A stretch of DNA of 32,858 bases from Gammaproteobacteria bacterium (GCA_021773395.1 JAJFKB010000021.1:1-32858), one strand, 5' to 3'; positions 19,004 through 28,255 are shown, counted from the stretch's first letter. Notes: generated by a model not told the origin, from the letters alone. Numbers and translations: made by a program.

Positions 19004-19975
19004 CTAATTTTCCAGTTCTGTGACGGCATCCTGTAATGAGTGCCACAACTCCTGATCTCGTTCAGCGGTCCAAACACGCGGATCATCATATTCACCAGCC
19101 TCGTCGAAACAACGTGCAATATCGAAGGGAATGCTGTGCTCAAAAATGACCAGATGTCCATAATCTCGCTGCATCTGGCGGTAAGTATCAATATAAACAC
19201 CGGTTAAATCCTTACCCGCTTCCCGGCCCTCTTTGACTGCATTAAACATGTCACTGACAAAGCTGCGTGTTCCGTCAATAGCTTCCTTGCAGCCTTTCGC
19301 TGTCATTAAAGCCTCGCCTCGTCCAGGCACCAGCTTTTCAGGCCCCATCGCCAGCATGTTATCCAAAGTAGTCGGCCAGTCTTTGTGGTAGGCATCGCCT
19401 GTGTAGGGTGTCGCACCATACTCTACCAGATCTCCTGAGAACAAGACTTTATCCTTAGGTAACCAAACTATGGTATCGCCTTTGGTGTGGCCACGACCGA
19501 TCTGCATAATTTTAACTTCAAGCGAGCCCAGCCACATGGTCAGCTCTTTTTCGAACACAATGTTTGGCCAGGTTAAGCCGGGTACAGAGTCCAACCCCTT
19601 AAACAGGCGCGGGAAACGACCCACTTCGGAATCAAAGTCTTCCTGACCTCGCTCAACCAACATGTCATAGGTATCTTTGCTGGCAATAATATTTTGTGGC
19701 TGGTAGGCAGAAGCCCCTAACACACGCACGGCGTGATAGTGTGACATCACCACGTGTTTAATCGGCTTATCCGTGACTTCCCTGATTCTGTCGATTACAT
19801 CCTGCGCCATAATGGGTGTTGCCTGCGTATCCACGACCATTACCGAGTCATCGCCGATGACTACGCCAGTATTGGGATCGCCTTCTGCGGTATATGCGTA
19901 GGCATTCTCTGAAAGTTTAATGAAAGATTTTTTCTTGTCTTCCATATCACCATGTGATGCAAATTGCTTAGCCAT
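19004..19975 (-). CDS. Atypical metallo-beta-lactamase-fold hydrolase
   Basis: An MBL-fold protein of 323 residues without signal peptide. The canonical HxHxDH is replaced by HYHAVR: H79 and H81 remain, while the D and H are V83 and R84. The third Zn1 histidine is H163 (GRGHTKGD) and the bridging aspartate is D182 (LFSGDLVEYG). The usual C-terminal PGHG ligand motif is PGRG (R219). Zn1 ligands therefore persist while the Zn2-specific ones are gone, implying a mononuclear or repurposed site. It is the first gene of the operon with the FAD monooxygenase and DUF2783. Function could be hydrolysis of an ester or lactone made downstream; this is inference. Confidence 0.8.
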   Translation of the reverse strand: MAKQFASHGDMEDKKKSFIKLSENAYAYTAEGDPNTGVVIGDDSVMVVDTQATPIMAQDVIDRIREVTDKPIKHVVMSHYHAVRVLGASAYQPQNIIASKDTYDMLVERGQEDFDSEVGRFPRLFKGLDSVPGLTWPNIVFEKELTMWLGSLEVKIMQIGRGHTKGDTIVWLPKDKVLFSGDLVEYGATPYTGDAYHKDWPTTLDNMLAMGPEKLVPGRGEALMTAKGCKEAIDGTRSFVSDMFNAVKEGREAGKDLTGVYIDTYRQMQRDYGHLVIFEHSIPFDIARCFDEAGEYDDPRVWTAERDQELWHSLQDAVTELEN

Positions 19976-20015
19976 CTTAATCCTGCTCCTAACTATAAGT
20001 GTAATGATTAACTCA

Positions 20016-20039
20016 ATATAGTTTCATATGTAACCATAT
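20016..20039. promoter_or_regulatory. 24-bp imperfect palindrome, candidate operator
   Basis: The two 12-base arms are ATATAGTTTCAT and (reverse complement of the other half) ATATGGTTACAT, matching at 10 of 12 positions around a central CATATG. It lies 40 bases upstream of the MBL start, where a repressor or activator dimer of the operon would bind. No regulator gene is adjacent, so the protein is unknown. Confidence 0.5.
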
Positions 20040-20140
20040 TTTTTACTCTAAGGCAAGCAAAAAGAACGCGGCTTTACGCAGGGGAGCAATAAAGGCAAAG
20101 TTATAAAACAGGAATTTTCTTAGAAATCAACAGACAGGAT

Positions 20141-20169
20141 CCTTCGGATCTATAATGATCATCCGAAGG
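20141..20169 (-). terminator. Strong hairpin after ispH
   Basis: CCTTCGGAT (20141-20149) and ATCCGAAGG (20161-20169) form a perfect 9-bp stem with an 11-base loop, 22 bases past the ispH stop. No T-run follows on the minus strand. It probably separates the ispH transcript from the downstream operon. Confidence 0.5.
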
Positions 20170-20191
20170 CTTTAGGATAACTGGAAATTCG

Positions 20192-21130
20192 TTATTTGGT
20201 ACGCAATTCTTTGGGTAATGTAAACACTATATTTTCGTCTCGCCCACTCAGCTCATTAGGCAGCTCTGCGCCCAGCGATCTTAGTTTCTCAATTACTCGT
20301 TCAACCAGTATCTCCGGTGCCGAAGCTCCAGCGGTGACGCCAACGCTTCCGCGCCCTTTAATCCATGAAGGATTAATATCATCCGCGCCATTGATTAAAT
20401 AGGCTTCTGCTCCCTGTCGCTCAGCTAACTCCCGCAAACGATTAGAATTAGAGCTGTTAGCTGAGCCCACAACAAATATCAAATCGCAGTCCCTGGCCAT
20501 TTGCTTCACAGCATCCTGCCGGTTTTGGGTGGCATAACAGATATCATCTTTACGTGGACCCTGTATTTTTGGAAATGCCTCGCGCAGAGCCGCAATAATT
20601 TTTGATGTATCATCCACTGATAACGTAGTTTGAGTGACATAAGCTAATTCCTCGGGATTCCTCACCCGCAAAGATGCCACATCTTCGATATTCTCGATCA
20701 GGTAAATGGACCCTCCGTGTCGATTATCATACTGGCCCATGGTGCCTTCGACTTCCGCATGCCCTGCATGCCCGATCAAAATACATTCCTGTCCGTCACG
20801 GCTGTATTTTGCAACCTCCAGGTGTACTTTAGTGACCAATGGGCAGGTTGCATCAAATACTTTCAAACCCCGCTTTTTCGCTTCAGCCTGCACCGTCTGG
20901 GATACACCATGCGCGCTAAAAATTACCAGCGCCTCATCCGGCACCTCATCTAACTCGTCGACAAAAACAGCCCCCCTTTCCTTAAGATCATCCACAACGA
21001 AGCGGTTATGGACTACTTCATGCCTGACATAGACGGGTGCGCCGAAGATTTCCAGCGCGCGGTTAACGATTTCGATCGCCCGATCCACGCCAGCGCAAAA
21101 GCCGCGCGGGTTTGCCAATATTAACTGCAT
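20192..21130 (-). CDS. ispH: 4-hydroxy-3-methylbut-2-enyl diphosphate reductase
   Basis: Last enzyme of the MEP isoprenoid pathway; it reduces HMBPP to IPP and DMAPP using a [4Fe-4S] cluster. The three cluster cysteines are C12 (GFCAGV), C96 (DATCPLV) and C198 ([10 protein letters not shown]). The substrate-binding histidines H41, H74 and H124 and the acid E126 (HAGHAEVEG) are present. Length 312 is close to the E. coli protein (316). It is the last gene of the leftward lspA-fkpB-ispH group, 46 bases after fkpB, an order I recall from Pseudomonas. Confidence 0.97.
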   Translation of the reverse strand: MQLILANPRGFCAGVDRAIEIVNRALEIFGAPVYVRHEVVHNRFVVDDLKERGAVFVDELDEVPDEALVIFSAHGVSQTVQAEAKKRGLKVFDATCPLVTKVHLEVAKYSRDGQECILIGHAGHAEVEGTMGQYDNRHGGSIYLIENIEDVASLRVRNPEELAYVTQTTLSVDDTSKIIAALREAFPKIQGPRKDDICYATQNRQDAVKQMARDCDLIFVVGSANSSNSNRLRELAERQGAEAYLINGADDINPSWIKGRGSVGVTAGASAPEILVERVIEKLRSLGAELPNELSGRDENIVFTLPKELRTK

Positions 21131-21176
21131 TTCGTTCTCACCAACTTTATTGCCTGATTATACTACGACTAAGAAA

Positions 21177-21614
21177 CTATTGGGGGATAACCTCTAGAAT
21201 CCGTACTTCGAATAGCAGGTCTTTGCCTGCTAGCGGATGGTTAAAATCTACCTCAACCCGGTCACCTTCAATCATCCTGATCACACCAGGCAATTCCGAG
21301 TTATTTGCATCAGCAAAAGACAACATCAAACCCGGCTGTAATTCAAGTTCAGCAGCAAAATCTGTTTTCTTCATTTGCTGGATATTATTCGGATTTGGCA
21401 TACCAAAACCTTGCTCTGGCTGAATTGATATCTCTTTACACTCTCCGGCTTTTAATCCAAACAGCGCTTTTTCAAATCCGGGTAGAAGCTGGCCGTCTCC
21501 CACCTCAAATGTCGCTGGAGTTTTTTCGAAATTCGAATCCACAATACTTCCATCCACTAGCTTAACGGCAAAATGCAACGTCACGCGCATATCAGGACCA
21601 ATTTGATAGCTCAT
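21177..21614 (-). CDS. fkpB: FKBP-type peptidyl-prolyl isomerase, SlpA/FkpB type
   Basis: A 145-residue cytosolic FKBP-like isomerase/chaperone. The pattern fits SlpA: LHFAVKLVDGSIVDSNF at the N-terminus, then the inserted flap domain (QPEQGFGMPNPNNIQQM), and VEVDFNHPLAGKDLLFEVRI near the C-terminus, a hallmark of the SlpA/SlyD group. There is no His-rich metal tail, which argues for SlpA rather than SlyD. It starts 3 bases after lspA stops and precedes ispH, an arrangement widely kept in gammaproteobacteria. Confidence 0.92.
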   Translation of the reverse strand: MSYQIGPDMRVTLHFAVKLVDGSIVDSNFEKTPATFEVGDGQLLPGFEKALFGLKAGECKEISIQPEQGFGMPNPNNIQQMKKTDFAAELELQPGLMLSFADANNSELPGVIRMIEGDRVEVDFNHPLAGKDLLFEVRILEVIPQ

Positions 21615-21617
21615 ACA

Positions 21618-22115
21618 TTAATCTTCAGTTTTTTGATAAACAAATGTTTCTATAATCAATAGCGCAGCGCCTACGCAAATTGCCGAGTCAGCGAGGTTAA
21701 AAGCGGGAAAATAATACCTATCATAATGCACCGAGATAAAATCAATTACATAACCTAAAACTACCCGATCATATAAATTACCCAGAGCGCCACCCAGAAT
21801 CATTGCGAGCGCTATCGCCAGAAATGTCTCATTGGGCTTCAAGCGTTTTATCCAGACAACTAAAGCCAAGCTAACTGCTGCTGCGAGCAGTGCGAAAAAC
21901 CAACGTTGCCAGCCTCCTGCATCGGCTAAAAAACTAAAAGCTGCACCCTTATTGTAAACCAGCGTTAAATCAAAAACCGGCAACAATGTTTGTGGCTGGG
22001 CATAGTCCAAATGCTGCTCAGCCAGGTATTTGGTCGCCTGATCCAATAGCACCAGAAGTAATGTCAGCCCTAGCCATATCAATTTTGAGCCCGATTGATT
22101 GAGCGAACGCTTCAT
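21618..22115 (-). CDS. lspA: Lipoprotein signal peptidase
   Basis: Inner-membrane aspartyl protease that removes signal peptides from prolipoproteins. I choose the ATG at 22115 (MKRSLNQ), giving 165 residues, the family norm; the frame extends 29 codons further upstream but that part overlaps ileS and is not conserved. Four transmembrane segments are visible. Catalytic aspartates are D125 (GYVIDF) and D143 (FNLADS), with the conserved GNLYDR at 112-117. It lies between ileS and fkpB, and BamD in this window is one of its expected substrates. Confidence 0.94.
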   Translation of the reverse strand: MKRSLNQSGSKLIWLGLTLLLVLLDQATKYLAEQHLDYAQPQTLLPVFDLTLVYNKGAAFSFLADAGGWQRWFFALLAAAVSLALVVWIKRLKPNETFLAIALAMILGGALGNLYDRVVLGYVIDFISVHYDRYYFPAFNLADSAICVGAALLIIETFVYQKTED

Positions 22116-22144
22116 TTGCAGCCATCCTGAAAAGTTGTAATAGC

Positions 22145-24961
22145 CTAGGCGTAACGCCGGGCTTCTCCCTCGGCAAAGGCATTCTCGACACAACGTCCGC
22201 AAAGCTCCCGATGCTCTTCGCTGACCCCGACATCATCGCTTCTATGCCAGCAGCGGCCACATTTGGACTTATCCAAAGCGTGAACAGCAACGCGCAAACC
22301 AGACACCTCCGTTTGATTTGCCGGTGAACGACCGTCATCGAGCAGCGCTTGCGCACTAGAGGTAATCAGTACAAAACGTAATTCATCCTGCAACTGCGCC
22401 AATGCCTGCTGCAATTCCTCTGAGCAATACAAAGATACTTGGGCATCCAGACTAGAGCCAATCTTGCCCTCCACCCTGGCCGCCTCCAGCTCCTTATTGA
22501 CCGCCGCTTTCACTCGCATAGCCTGCTGCCAGTATTCTCGCCCCATCGGCTGCCCCTGCGCAAGCTCTGCGATCTCATCGTACCACAGGGTAGTAAACAC
22601 CGATGCATCACGTTCACCAGGCATATAACCCCAGATTTCATCTGCGGTATAACTTAGAATCGGCGTTATCCAACGCACGAAAGCCTCAGACAAATGATAA
22701 AGTGCTGTTTGCGCAGAGCGCCGAGCCAAACCGTCAGTTTTAGCGGTATAGAGGCGGTCTTTAATGATATCCAGATAAAACCCACCCATATCCGTCACGC
22801 AAAAGTTATGCAGCTTTTGATAAATCTGGTGAAACTGAAAGCTATCATAAGCCGTTTGAATTTCACTTTGCAGTTGTGCCGCTCTATCCAACGCCCAACG
22901 ATCCAGCGCCAACATCTCATCTGTCGCTATTAGATCGACCGCAGGATTAAAGTCGTTCAAGCCAGACAAAAAGAATCTCGCAGTATTTCGAATGCGTCGA
23001 TAAGAGTCAGCCGCTCGATTGAGAATCTCGTCAGATACACTCATTTCGGCACTAAAATCCGTGGCCGCAACCCATAAGCGCAGGATATCAGCACCCAGAT
23101 CATTAGCCACTTTTTGCGGAGAGATCACATTGCCCAAGGACTTGGACATCTTTTTCCCTTGTGCATCTACTGTAAAACCATGCGTCAAGACCGACCGATA
23201 GGGTGCATTACCATTAATCGCAATGGCGGTCTTTAATGAAGACTGAAACCATCCGCGATGCTGATCTGAGCCTTCCAGATACAGGTCTGCAGGATAACGC
23301 AATGCCGGATGCCGGTTTAGAACCGCATAGTGAGTGACGCCCGAGTCAAACCAGACATCCAATGTGTCGGCAACCTTGGCATATTGCTGCGCCTCATCGC
23401 CCAGTAACTCTGCGGCGTCCAGCTCAAACCATGCATCTATTCCCTCGACTTCAACCTTTTCCGCAACCTGTTCGATCAGCTCAGGCGTTCTAGGATGTAA
23501 CTCTTGTGTTTCTCGATCCACAAAAAGTGCGATGGGAACACCCCAGGTACGCTGCCTTGAGATACACCAGTCCGGACTGCTCGCCAGCATACCCTCCATC
23601 CTCGCTTGCCCCCAATCAGGAACCCACTTGACGCCTTTTACCGCCTGTTTCACATCGTCCATCAGGTTGTTTTTGGTCATACTGACAAACCACTGCGGCG
23701 TTGCACGATAAATCAGGGGCGTTTTGGTTCTCCAACAGTGTGGAAAGCTATGTGTAATTTTTCCTTGCGCGAGCAGGCGTCCCTGCTCTTTAAGCACGGC
23801 AACGATTTTCTCATCAACCTTATAAACATGATCGCCTGCAAAAAGCTGTGTTTTATCACGGAAAACACCCTGATCATTCACCAGGTTAAGGGTTTCAATG
23901 CCATACTTCTGGCCAACGACAAAATCCTCCATGCCATGATCCGGAGCCGTGTGTACCGCGCCAGTGCCAGCCTCTACCGTTACATGGTCACCAATAATAA
24001 TAGGCACCTTTTTGTCATAGAAAGGATGGGTCAACAACAAGCCTTCCAAATCACGTCCTTCACATGAGCCCACAACTTGAAAAGAATCTGCCCCATAGCG
24101 CTCCAACGCCACTTCGTGTAGATCTTTTGCCAGCAGCAGCCTACTTTTTCCTCCCTCCAGCTCGCATTCCACCAGCACGTATTCGAGGTCAGGATGCAGT
24201 GAAACAGCTTGATTGGATGGTAAAGTCCAAGGAGTCGTGGTCCATATCACGACAGAAATCTCTCCCTCCCCCGATACACCACCCATCGCGCTTTCGAAGG
24301 CTATTTGGTCAACGGCCGAAAAACCAACATCAATGGAATAGGAAACTTTATCCTGGTATTCAACTTCGGCTTCAGCGAGCGCCGAAGCACCAACCACGCT
24401 CCAATAGACCGGCTTGAACCCACGATGCAAATGCCCGTTCTCTATGATCTTGCCCAAAGCACGAATAATATCCGCTTCAAATTGAAAATTCATGGTCAGA
24501 TAAGGGGCATCCCAATCGCCAAAAACACCCAGTCTGACAAAGTCCTTTCTCTGCCCGTCCACCTGACGCGCGGCATATTCACGACATTTCTTACGGAAAG
24601 TCTTATGGTCAACTTTAACACCGGCTTTTCCGATTTTTGTTTCCACCTTATGTTCGATCGGCAATCCATGGCAATCCCATCCCGGCACATAAGGCGCATC
24701 AAATCCACTCATCGTCTTGGATTTTATAATGATATCTTTCAGAACTTTGTTAACCGCATGACCGATGTGAATGTCGCCATTGGCATAGGGAGGGCCATCG
24801 TGCAGTATGTATTGCTCACAACCGGCGCGAGCTTGCCTGATTTTTTGATAGATTTGCTCCTGCTGCCAACGTTTTAAAATTCCAGGCTCTCGTTGTGCGA
24901 GGTTTGCCTTCATGGGAAAGGCTGTCTTGGGCAGGTTTAAGGTTTGCTTATAATCGGTCAT
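22145..24961 (-). CDS. ileS: Isoleucyl-tRNA synthetase
   Basis: Class I aminoacyl-tRNA synthetase of 938 residues, the same length as in E. coli. Class signatures are PYANG (58-62), HIGH at 65-68, and KMSKS at 604-608. The editing (CP1) domain includes [12 protein letters not shown]-terminal zinc finger has two CxxC pairs (CGRCWH and CGRCVE). It belongs to the leftward ribF-ileS-lspA-fkpB-ispH string, beginning 60 bases after ribF and ending 29 bases before lspA. The short gap with ribF leaves no room for a T-box leader. Confidence 0.98.
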   Translation of the reverse strand: MTDYKQTLNLPKTAFPMKANLAQREPGILKRWQQEQIYQKIRQARAGCEQYILHDGPPYANGDIHIGHAVNKVLKDIIIKSKTMSGFDAPYVPGWDCHGLPIEHKVETKIGKAGVKVDHKTFRKKCREYAARQVDGQRKDFVRLGVFGDWDAPYLTMNFQFEADIIRALGKIIENGHLHRGFKPVYWSVVGASALAEAEVEYQDKVSYSIDVGFSAVDQIAFESAMGGVSGEGEISVVIWTTTPWTLPSNQAVSLHPDLEYVLVECELEGGKSRLLLAKDLHEVALERYGADSFQVVGSCEGRDLEGLLLTHPFYDKKVPIIIGDHVTVEAGTGAVHTAPDHGMEDFVVGQKYGIETLNLVNDQGVFRDKTQLFAGDHVYKVDEKIVAVLKEQGRLLAQGKITHSFPHCWRTKTPLIYRATPQWFVSMTKNNLMDDVKQAVKGVKWVPDWGQARMEGMLASSPDWCISRQRTWGVPIALFVDRETQELHPRTPELIEQVAEKVEVEGIDAWFELDAAELLGDEAQQYAKVADTLDVWFDSGVTHYAVLNRHPALRYPADLYLEGSDQHRGWFQSSLKTAIAINGNAPYRSVLTHGFTVDAQGKKMSKSLGNVISPQKVANDLGADILRLWVAATDFSAEMSVSDEILNRAADSYRRIRNTARFFLSGLNDFNPAVDLIATDEMLALDRWALDRAAQLQSEIQTAYDSFQFHQIYQKLHNFCVTDMGGFYLDIIKDRLYTAKTDGLARRSAQTALYHLSEAFVRWITPILSYTADEIWGYMPGERDASVFTTLWYDEIAELAQGQPMGREYWQQAMRVKAAVNKELEAARVEGKIGSSLDAQVSLYCSEELQQALAQLQDELRFVLITSSAQALLDDGRSPANQTEVSGLRVAVHALDKSKCGRCWHRSDDVGVSEEHRELCGRCVENAFAEGEARRYA

Positions 24962-25021
24962 TTCTCTTCAAAACTATTAGTTAACTTCTGTTTCGTTAAT
25001 TGGACATTACTCAGACAATTT

Positions 25022-25978
25022 TCAGAGTAACCCAAAATGTTTTTTAGCCGCGTCTATGTCTAACATAATCTGATCCTTCAACAGGCTCACATTATCGAAC
25101 TTTTTCTCCTCCCTTATTTTATGACGGAAGATTACGCGTATACGCTCACCATAAATCGCCTGGGAAAAATCAAATATATGTGTTTCCAGGAGGGGTTGTT
25201 CACCATCAACTGTGGGGCGGAATCCCACATTAGCGACGCCCTGCATCAATTTTGCACCGCCGCATCGTTCCAAACCGGCAACCTGTACCGCAAAGACGCC
25301 CTGCAGAGGGGCTTTCTTACCTTTTAACGACAGGTTGGCAGTCGGCACGCCAAGCGTTCGTCCCAATTGGCGGCCATACATCACCCGCCCAGACATACTA
25401 TAGGGCCTTCCCAGCAATTGTTCAGCTAATGCAAAATCACCATCTTCTAACGCAACACGAATTCGCGTGCTGCTGACGCGGTGATGATCCCAGATCAGGG
25501 TATCGTTTTTGGAAACACTAAAACCATATTTCGCGCCGGCTTCGCGCAACAACTCAAAATCACCACTTTGTTTATAACCAAAGCGAAAGTCGTCACCCAC
25601 AATCAGCGCACGAACACCTAAATTGCTAACCAGAACCTGCTCAATAAATGTATTGGCGGACATACTGCGCAGCGCTTCATTAAAATGCAGGCAGACCACA
25701 GAGTCAATTCCGTTTTCAAAAATCAAGGCTACTTTTTTATGGAATGGCGTCAATCTTGCCGGAGCACCCGTTCCAGCAAAAAATTCCATCGGCTGCGGTT
25801 CAAAAATAAGTACCCGAGCGGGTAGACCCAGCTCATCAGCCTTTTCTCTGAGTTGTCGCAATATCATTTGGTGACCGCAATGTACACCGTCAAAATTACC
25901 CGTCGTGACAACATATTCACGATCAGGAAATTTGCGGCTCCGGGCGATCAGGTTATTTAGCCCGCGTATTAGTTCCAT
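25022..25978 (-). CDS. ribF: Bifunctional riboflavin kinase / FAD synthetase
   Basis: Phosphorylates riboflavin to FMN, then adenylylates it to FAD. The N-terminal adenylyltransferase domain has GNFDGVHCGH at 27-36 (Cys where Leu is usual) and VSSTRIR. The C-terminal kinase domain starts near residue 185 with GRQLGRTLGVPTANLSL and includes GVANVGFRPTV. Length 318 fits the family. It lies between murJ and ileS, the common order; FAD supply is also relevant to the monooxygenase in this window, though no regulatory link is seen. No FMN riboswitch fits in the 81-base gap to murJ. Confidence 0.96.
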   Translation of the reverse strand: MELIRGLNNLIARSRKFPDREYVVTTGNFDGVHCGHQMILRQLREKADELGLPARVLIFEPQPMEFFAGTGAPARLTPFHKKVALIFENGIDSVVCLHFNEALRSMSANTFIEQVLVSNLGVRALIVGDDFRFGYKQSGDFELLREAGAKYGFSVSKNDTLIWDHHRVSSTRIRVALEDGDFALAEQLLGRPYSMSGRVMYGRQLGRTLGVPTANLSLKGKKAPLQGVFAVQVAGLERCGGAKLMQGVANVGFRPTVDGEQPLLETHIFDFSQAIYGERIRVIFRHKIREEKKFDNVSLLKDQIMLDIDAAKKHFGLL

Positions 25979-26059
25979 AACAACAGATTAGTAAACAAAA
26001 GCAGGATTATATATCACACAACCTGGAGCGAATACGGCGTTACCAAATGAATCGGCAAA

Positions 26060-27628
26060 TTAAGACCTAAAATGCGCAATTCTGATCCCAGTAAGCAGCA
26101 AGGCAAGAAAATAACCCGCCACTCCCGCCAAACATAGCAGGCCCAAGTGCCAGGCTCGTTGCCACCACCCCCAATCTAACCACAATTCCAATTCACTACC
26201 TAAGCCGATCAATATCAGCACCATTACTGTATTCCCGACAAGCAAGCGCAACAACAAAACCGGCCATCCCGGGCGGGGTTTATAAAACCCTAATCGATAG
26301 AGTCCTAAAAATAAAAGCAGCGCATTCAGAAATGAAGACAACGAAGTGGCCAAGGCCAACCCGGCATGCTGCAGGGGCCACACCAGAATCAGATTTAGCA
26401 CCATATTAGTCAGCATTGCCCAGACCGCTATCCGGACCGGAGTTTTGGTATCCTGGCGAGAGAAATAGCCCGGAGCCAGCACTTTAATAAACATAAACGC
26501 CAGCAGTCCAAACGCATAAGCTCTTAAGCTCATGGCAGCCATCAAGACATCCTGCTGGGTCATCGCACCATATTGAAACAGCGTCGTAATCAGCGGTTCC
26601 GCCAGAATAAATAGCGCAATAGCTGCCGGTATGCCAATCAGGATTACCAAACGTAACGCCCAGTCTATCGTTGCAGCGAATCTTTCCGGAGCCTGATTTG
26701 CGTGAAGCCGCGAAAGACTGGGCAAAATGACTGTTGCAATCGCGATACCAAACACGCCCAGAGGCAACTCCACCAGTCGATCCGAGTAATAGAGCCAGGA
26801 AACGCTCCCGGTTTGCAGGAATGAAGCTAACAGGGTATCCAACAAGAGATTAATCTGGCTTACTGACACACCAAACAACGCAGGAATCATCAATTTGACA
26901 ATCTGTTTTACGCCCGCATGCTGGCGATCAACCCTGAGTGTTGGCAGGAGTTTTATCTGCGCCAAAAAAGGCAGCTGGAACAACAGTTGCGCTACACCCG
27001 CAATCAGTACCCCCCAGCCCAGCGCCATCACTGGCTGATCAAGGTAAGGTGTCAAAAACAGGGTGGCTCCGATAAGGGATATATTGAGCAACACCGGCGT
27101 CACCGCAGGCACCGAAAACCGCCCATAGCTGTTCAGCACAGAACCAGCGAAAGCTGTCATGGAGATCAACAACAAGTAGGGAAAAGTCAGGCGCAGAAGA
27201 TCCGTCGTTAACGCCAGCTTTTCCTCATACTGAATAAACCCTGGAGCAAATATCAGCGTGATGACCGGCGCGGCTACAATGGCAATTCCCGACAGGAGCG
27301 CCAAGCTTAAACCCAACGTGCCAGCCACATGATCCACCAGATCCTGAACGGCCCGATGATCGCGCCGGGTCCTGTATTCCGATAAAACCGGAACAAAAGC
27401 CTGAGCAAAAGCACCTTCCGCAAACAATCTTCTTAGAAAATTAGGTATTTTGAAGGCTACAAAAAAGGCATCTGCCCCGGACGAGGCACCGATAAACCCG
27501 GCGATCACAATATCGCGAACCAACCCCAGCACACGAGAAAGCAGCGTAAACCCACCAACAACACCTGTCGACCTAAGATGCGAAGATTTTTGATCACCTG
27601 AAGATGGTGTTGATTTTGTGGGATGCAT
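26060..27628 (-). CDS. murJ: Lipid II flippase MurJ
   Basis: Polytopic MVIN-family inner-membrane protein of 522 residues that moves lipid II across the membrane for peptidoglycan synthesis. About fourteen hydrophobic segments are visible. Conserved stretches near the N-terminus include GFTLLSRVLGLVRDI and ADAFFVAFKIPNFLRRLFAEGAF (positions about 26-80). The ATG follows directly on the stop of a small upstream reading frame (TAAATG), and no ribosome binding site is evident before it, so initiation may depend on that upstream translation. ribF follows 81 bases downstream. Confidence 0.95.
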   Translation of the reverse strand: MHPTKSTPSSGDQKSSHLRSTGVVGGFTLLSRVLGLVRDIVIAGFIGASSGADAFFVAFKIPNFLRRLFAEGAFAQAFVPVLSEYRTRRDHRAVQDLVDHVAGTLGLSLALLSGIAIVAAPVITLIFAPGFIQYEEKLALTTDLLRLTFPYLLLISMTAFAGSVLNSYGRFSVPAVTPVLLNISLIGATLFLTPYLDQPVMALGWGVLIAGVAQLLFQLPFLAQIKLLPTLRVDRQHAGVKQIVKLMIPALFGVSVSQINLLLDTLLASFLQTGSVSWLYYSDRLVELPLGVFGIAIATVILPSLSRLHANQAPERFAATIDWALRLVILIGIPAAIALFILAEPLITTLFQYGAMTQQDVLMAAMSLRAYAFGLLAFMFIKVLAPGYFSRQDTKTPVRIAVWAMLTNMVLNLILVWPLQHAGLALATSLSSFLNALLLFLGLYRLGFYKPRPGWPVLLLRLLVGNTVMVLILIGLGSELELWLDWGWWQRAWHLGLLCLAGVAGYFLALLLTGIRIAHFRS

Positions 27629-27745
27629 TTATTTTTTTCGAGAATTTTTTTGTAAACGCATCATATCTGCATAGCTAACAATTTCCAACATACGTCCTGT
27701 GATTTCAGGCATATCATACGTATACGGCCTTCCGCTTCTTCGCAT
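27629..27745 (-). CDS. Possible 38-residue small protein upstream of murJ
   Basis: An open frame from an ATG at 27745 encodes 38 residues (MRRSGRPYTYDMPEITGRML, ending in LQKNSRKK) and stops so that TAA is followed directly by the murJ ATG. The frame stays open upstream for 24 further codons, without an obvious start codon there. There is no good SD before this ATG. Evidence that it is translated is the tight junction with murJ, which lacks its own SD. I do not recognise the sequence. The rest of the 27746-27912 gap carries the rpsT promoter and leader. Confidence 0.35.
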   Translation of the reverse strand: MRRSGRPYTYDMPEITGRMLEIVSYADMMRLQKNSRKK

Positions 27746-27833
27746 CAGCAATGAATGAAAGCATCTTGAAAAACCGGATATACCCCTGGAAACAGTCTTT
27801 AAGAAAGAACCCTCAGGGAATCATGCAAAAACA

Positions 27834-27862
27834 TTGACAATCGATCTTCTAACAGGCATAGT
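27834..27862 (+). promoter_or_regulatory. Sigma70 promoter of rpsT
   Basis: A perfect -35 TTGACA (27834-27839), a 17-base spacer and -10 CATAGT (27857-27862) are followed by a GC-rich discriminator. It points toward rpsT, with a leader of about 45 bases. Confidence 0.7.
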
Positions 27863-27912
27863 TCCGCGTCCTAAATTTCAACCCAATATTCGAAAAACCA
27901 AGGAGCCGAACA

Positions 27913-28179
27913 GTGGCAAACAACCCTGGATCAAAAAAACGCGCACGTCAGACGGTAAAGCGTAATGAGCACAATGCCAGCCTGCGTTCCATGGTGCGTA
28001 CCTATGTGAAAAGAGTTATTAGTGAAACTGCCAGCGGTAATTACGAAACTGCTCAGGCAGCCTACCTCGCTGCAGTGCCTAAAGTAGATACCATGGTCAA
28101 CAAAGGCATCATTAAAAAGAACAAAGCAGCACGATGGAAAAGTCGTCTGAACGCTAAGGTTAAGGCACTAAAAGCCTAA
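27913..28179 (+). CDS. rpsT: 30S ribosomal protein S20
   Basis: Primary 16S-binding ribosomal protein of 88 residues, the usual length. It begins MANNPGSKKRARQTVKRNEHN and ends with the basic stretch KAARWKSRLNAKVKAL, both typical. The start is a GTG with AGGAG 7 bases upstream. In E. coli rpsT also uses a non-AUG start (UUG), which is part of its translational self-control, so the GTG here may matter likewise. It has its own promoter and terminator, and stands divergent from murJ. Confidence 0.96.
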   Translation: MANNPGSKKRARQTVKRNEHNASLRSMVRTYVKRVISETASGNYETAQAAYLAAVPKVDTMVNKGIIKKNKAARWKSRLNAKVKALKA

Positions 28180-28197
28180 AATCAGCGCAGCCAGCAA

Positions 28198-28239
28198 GAC
28201 ATAAAAAAACCGGATCATATAGTCCGGTTTTTTTATGTC
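28198..28239. terminator. Bidirectional terminator between rpsT and proB
   Basis: A perfect 17-bp inverted repeat (28198-28214 with 28223-28239, 8-base loop) has a GC core ACCGGA/TCCGGT and flanking A7 and T7 runs. It can terminate both rpsT (rightward) and proB (leftward). Confidence 0.9.
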
Positions 28240-28255
28240 TTAATTACCGCTCAAA

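Noticed and set aside
22116-22202. Upstream extension of lspA
   Set aside because: It overlaps the end of ileS and precedes a normal lspA start with the right length; translation is not membrane-like.
24305-24877. 190-codon rightward open frame inside ileS
   Set aside because: Antisense to the conserved catalytic part of ileS; no independent support.
24962-25021. Possible T-box or leader before ileS
   Set aside because: Only 60 bases separate ribF and ileS, too short, and no T-box motif is present.
25979-26059. Possible FMN riboswitch before ribF
   Set aside because: The 81-base gap is too short for the conserved RFN element and shows none of its stems.
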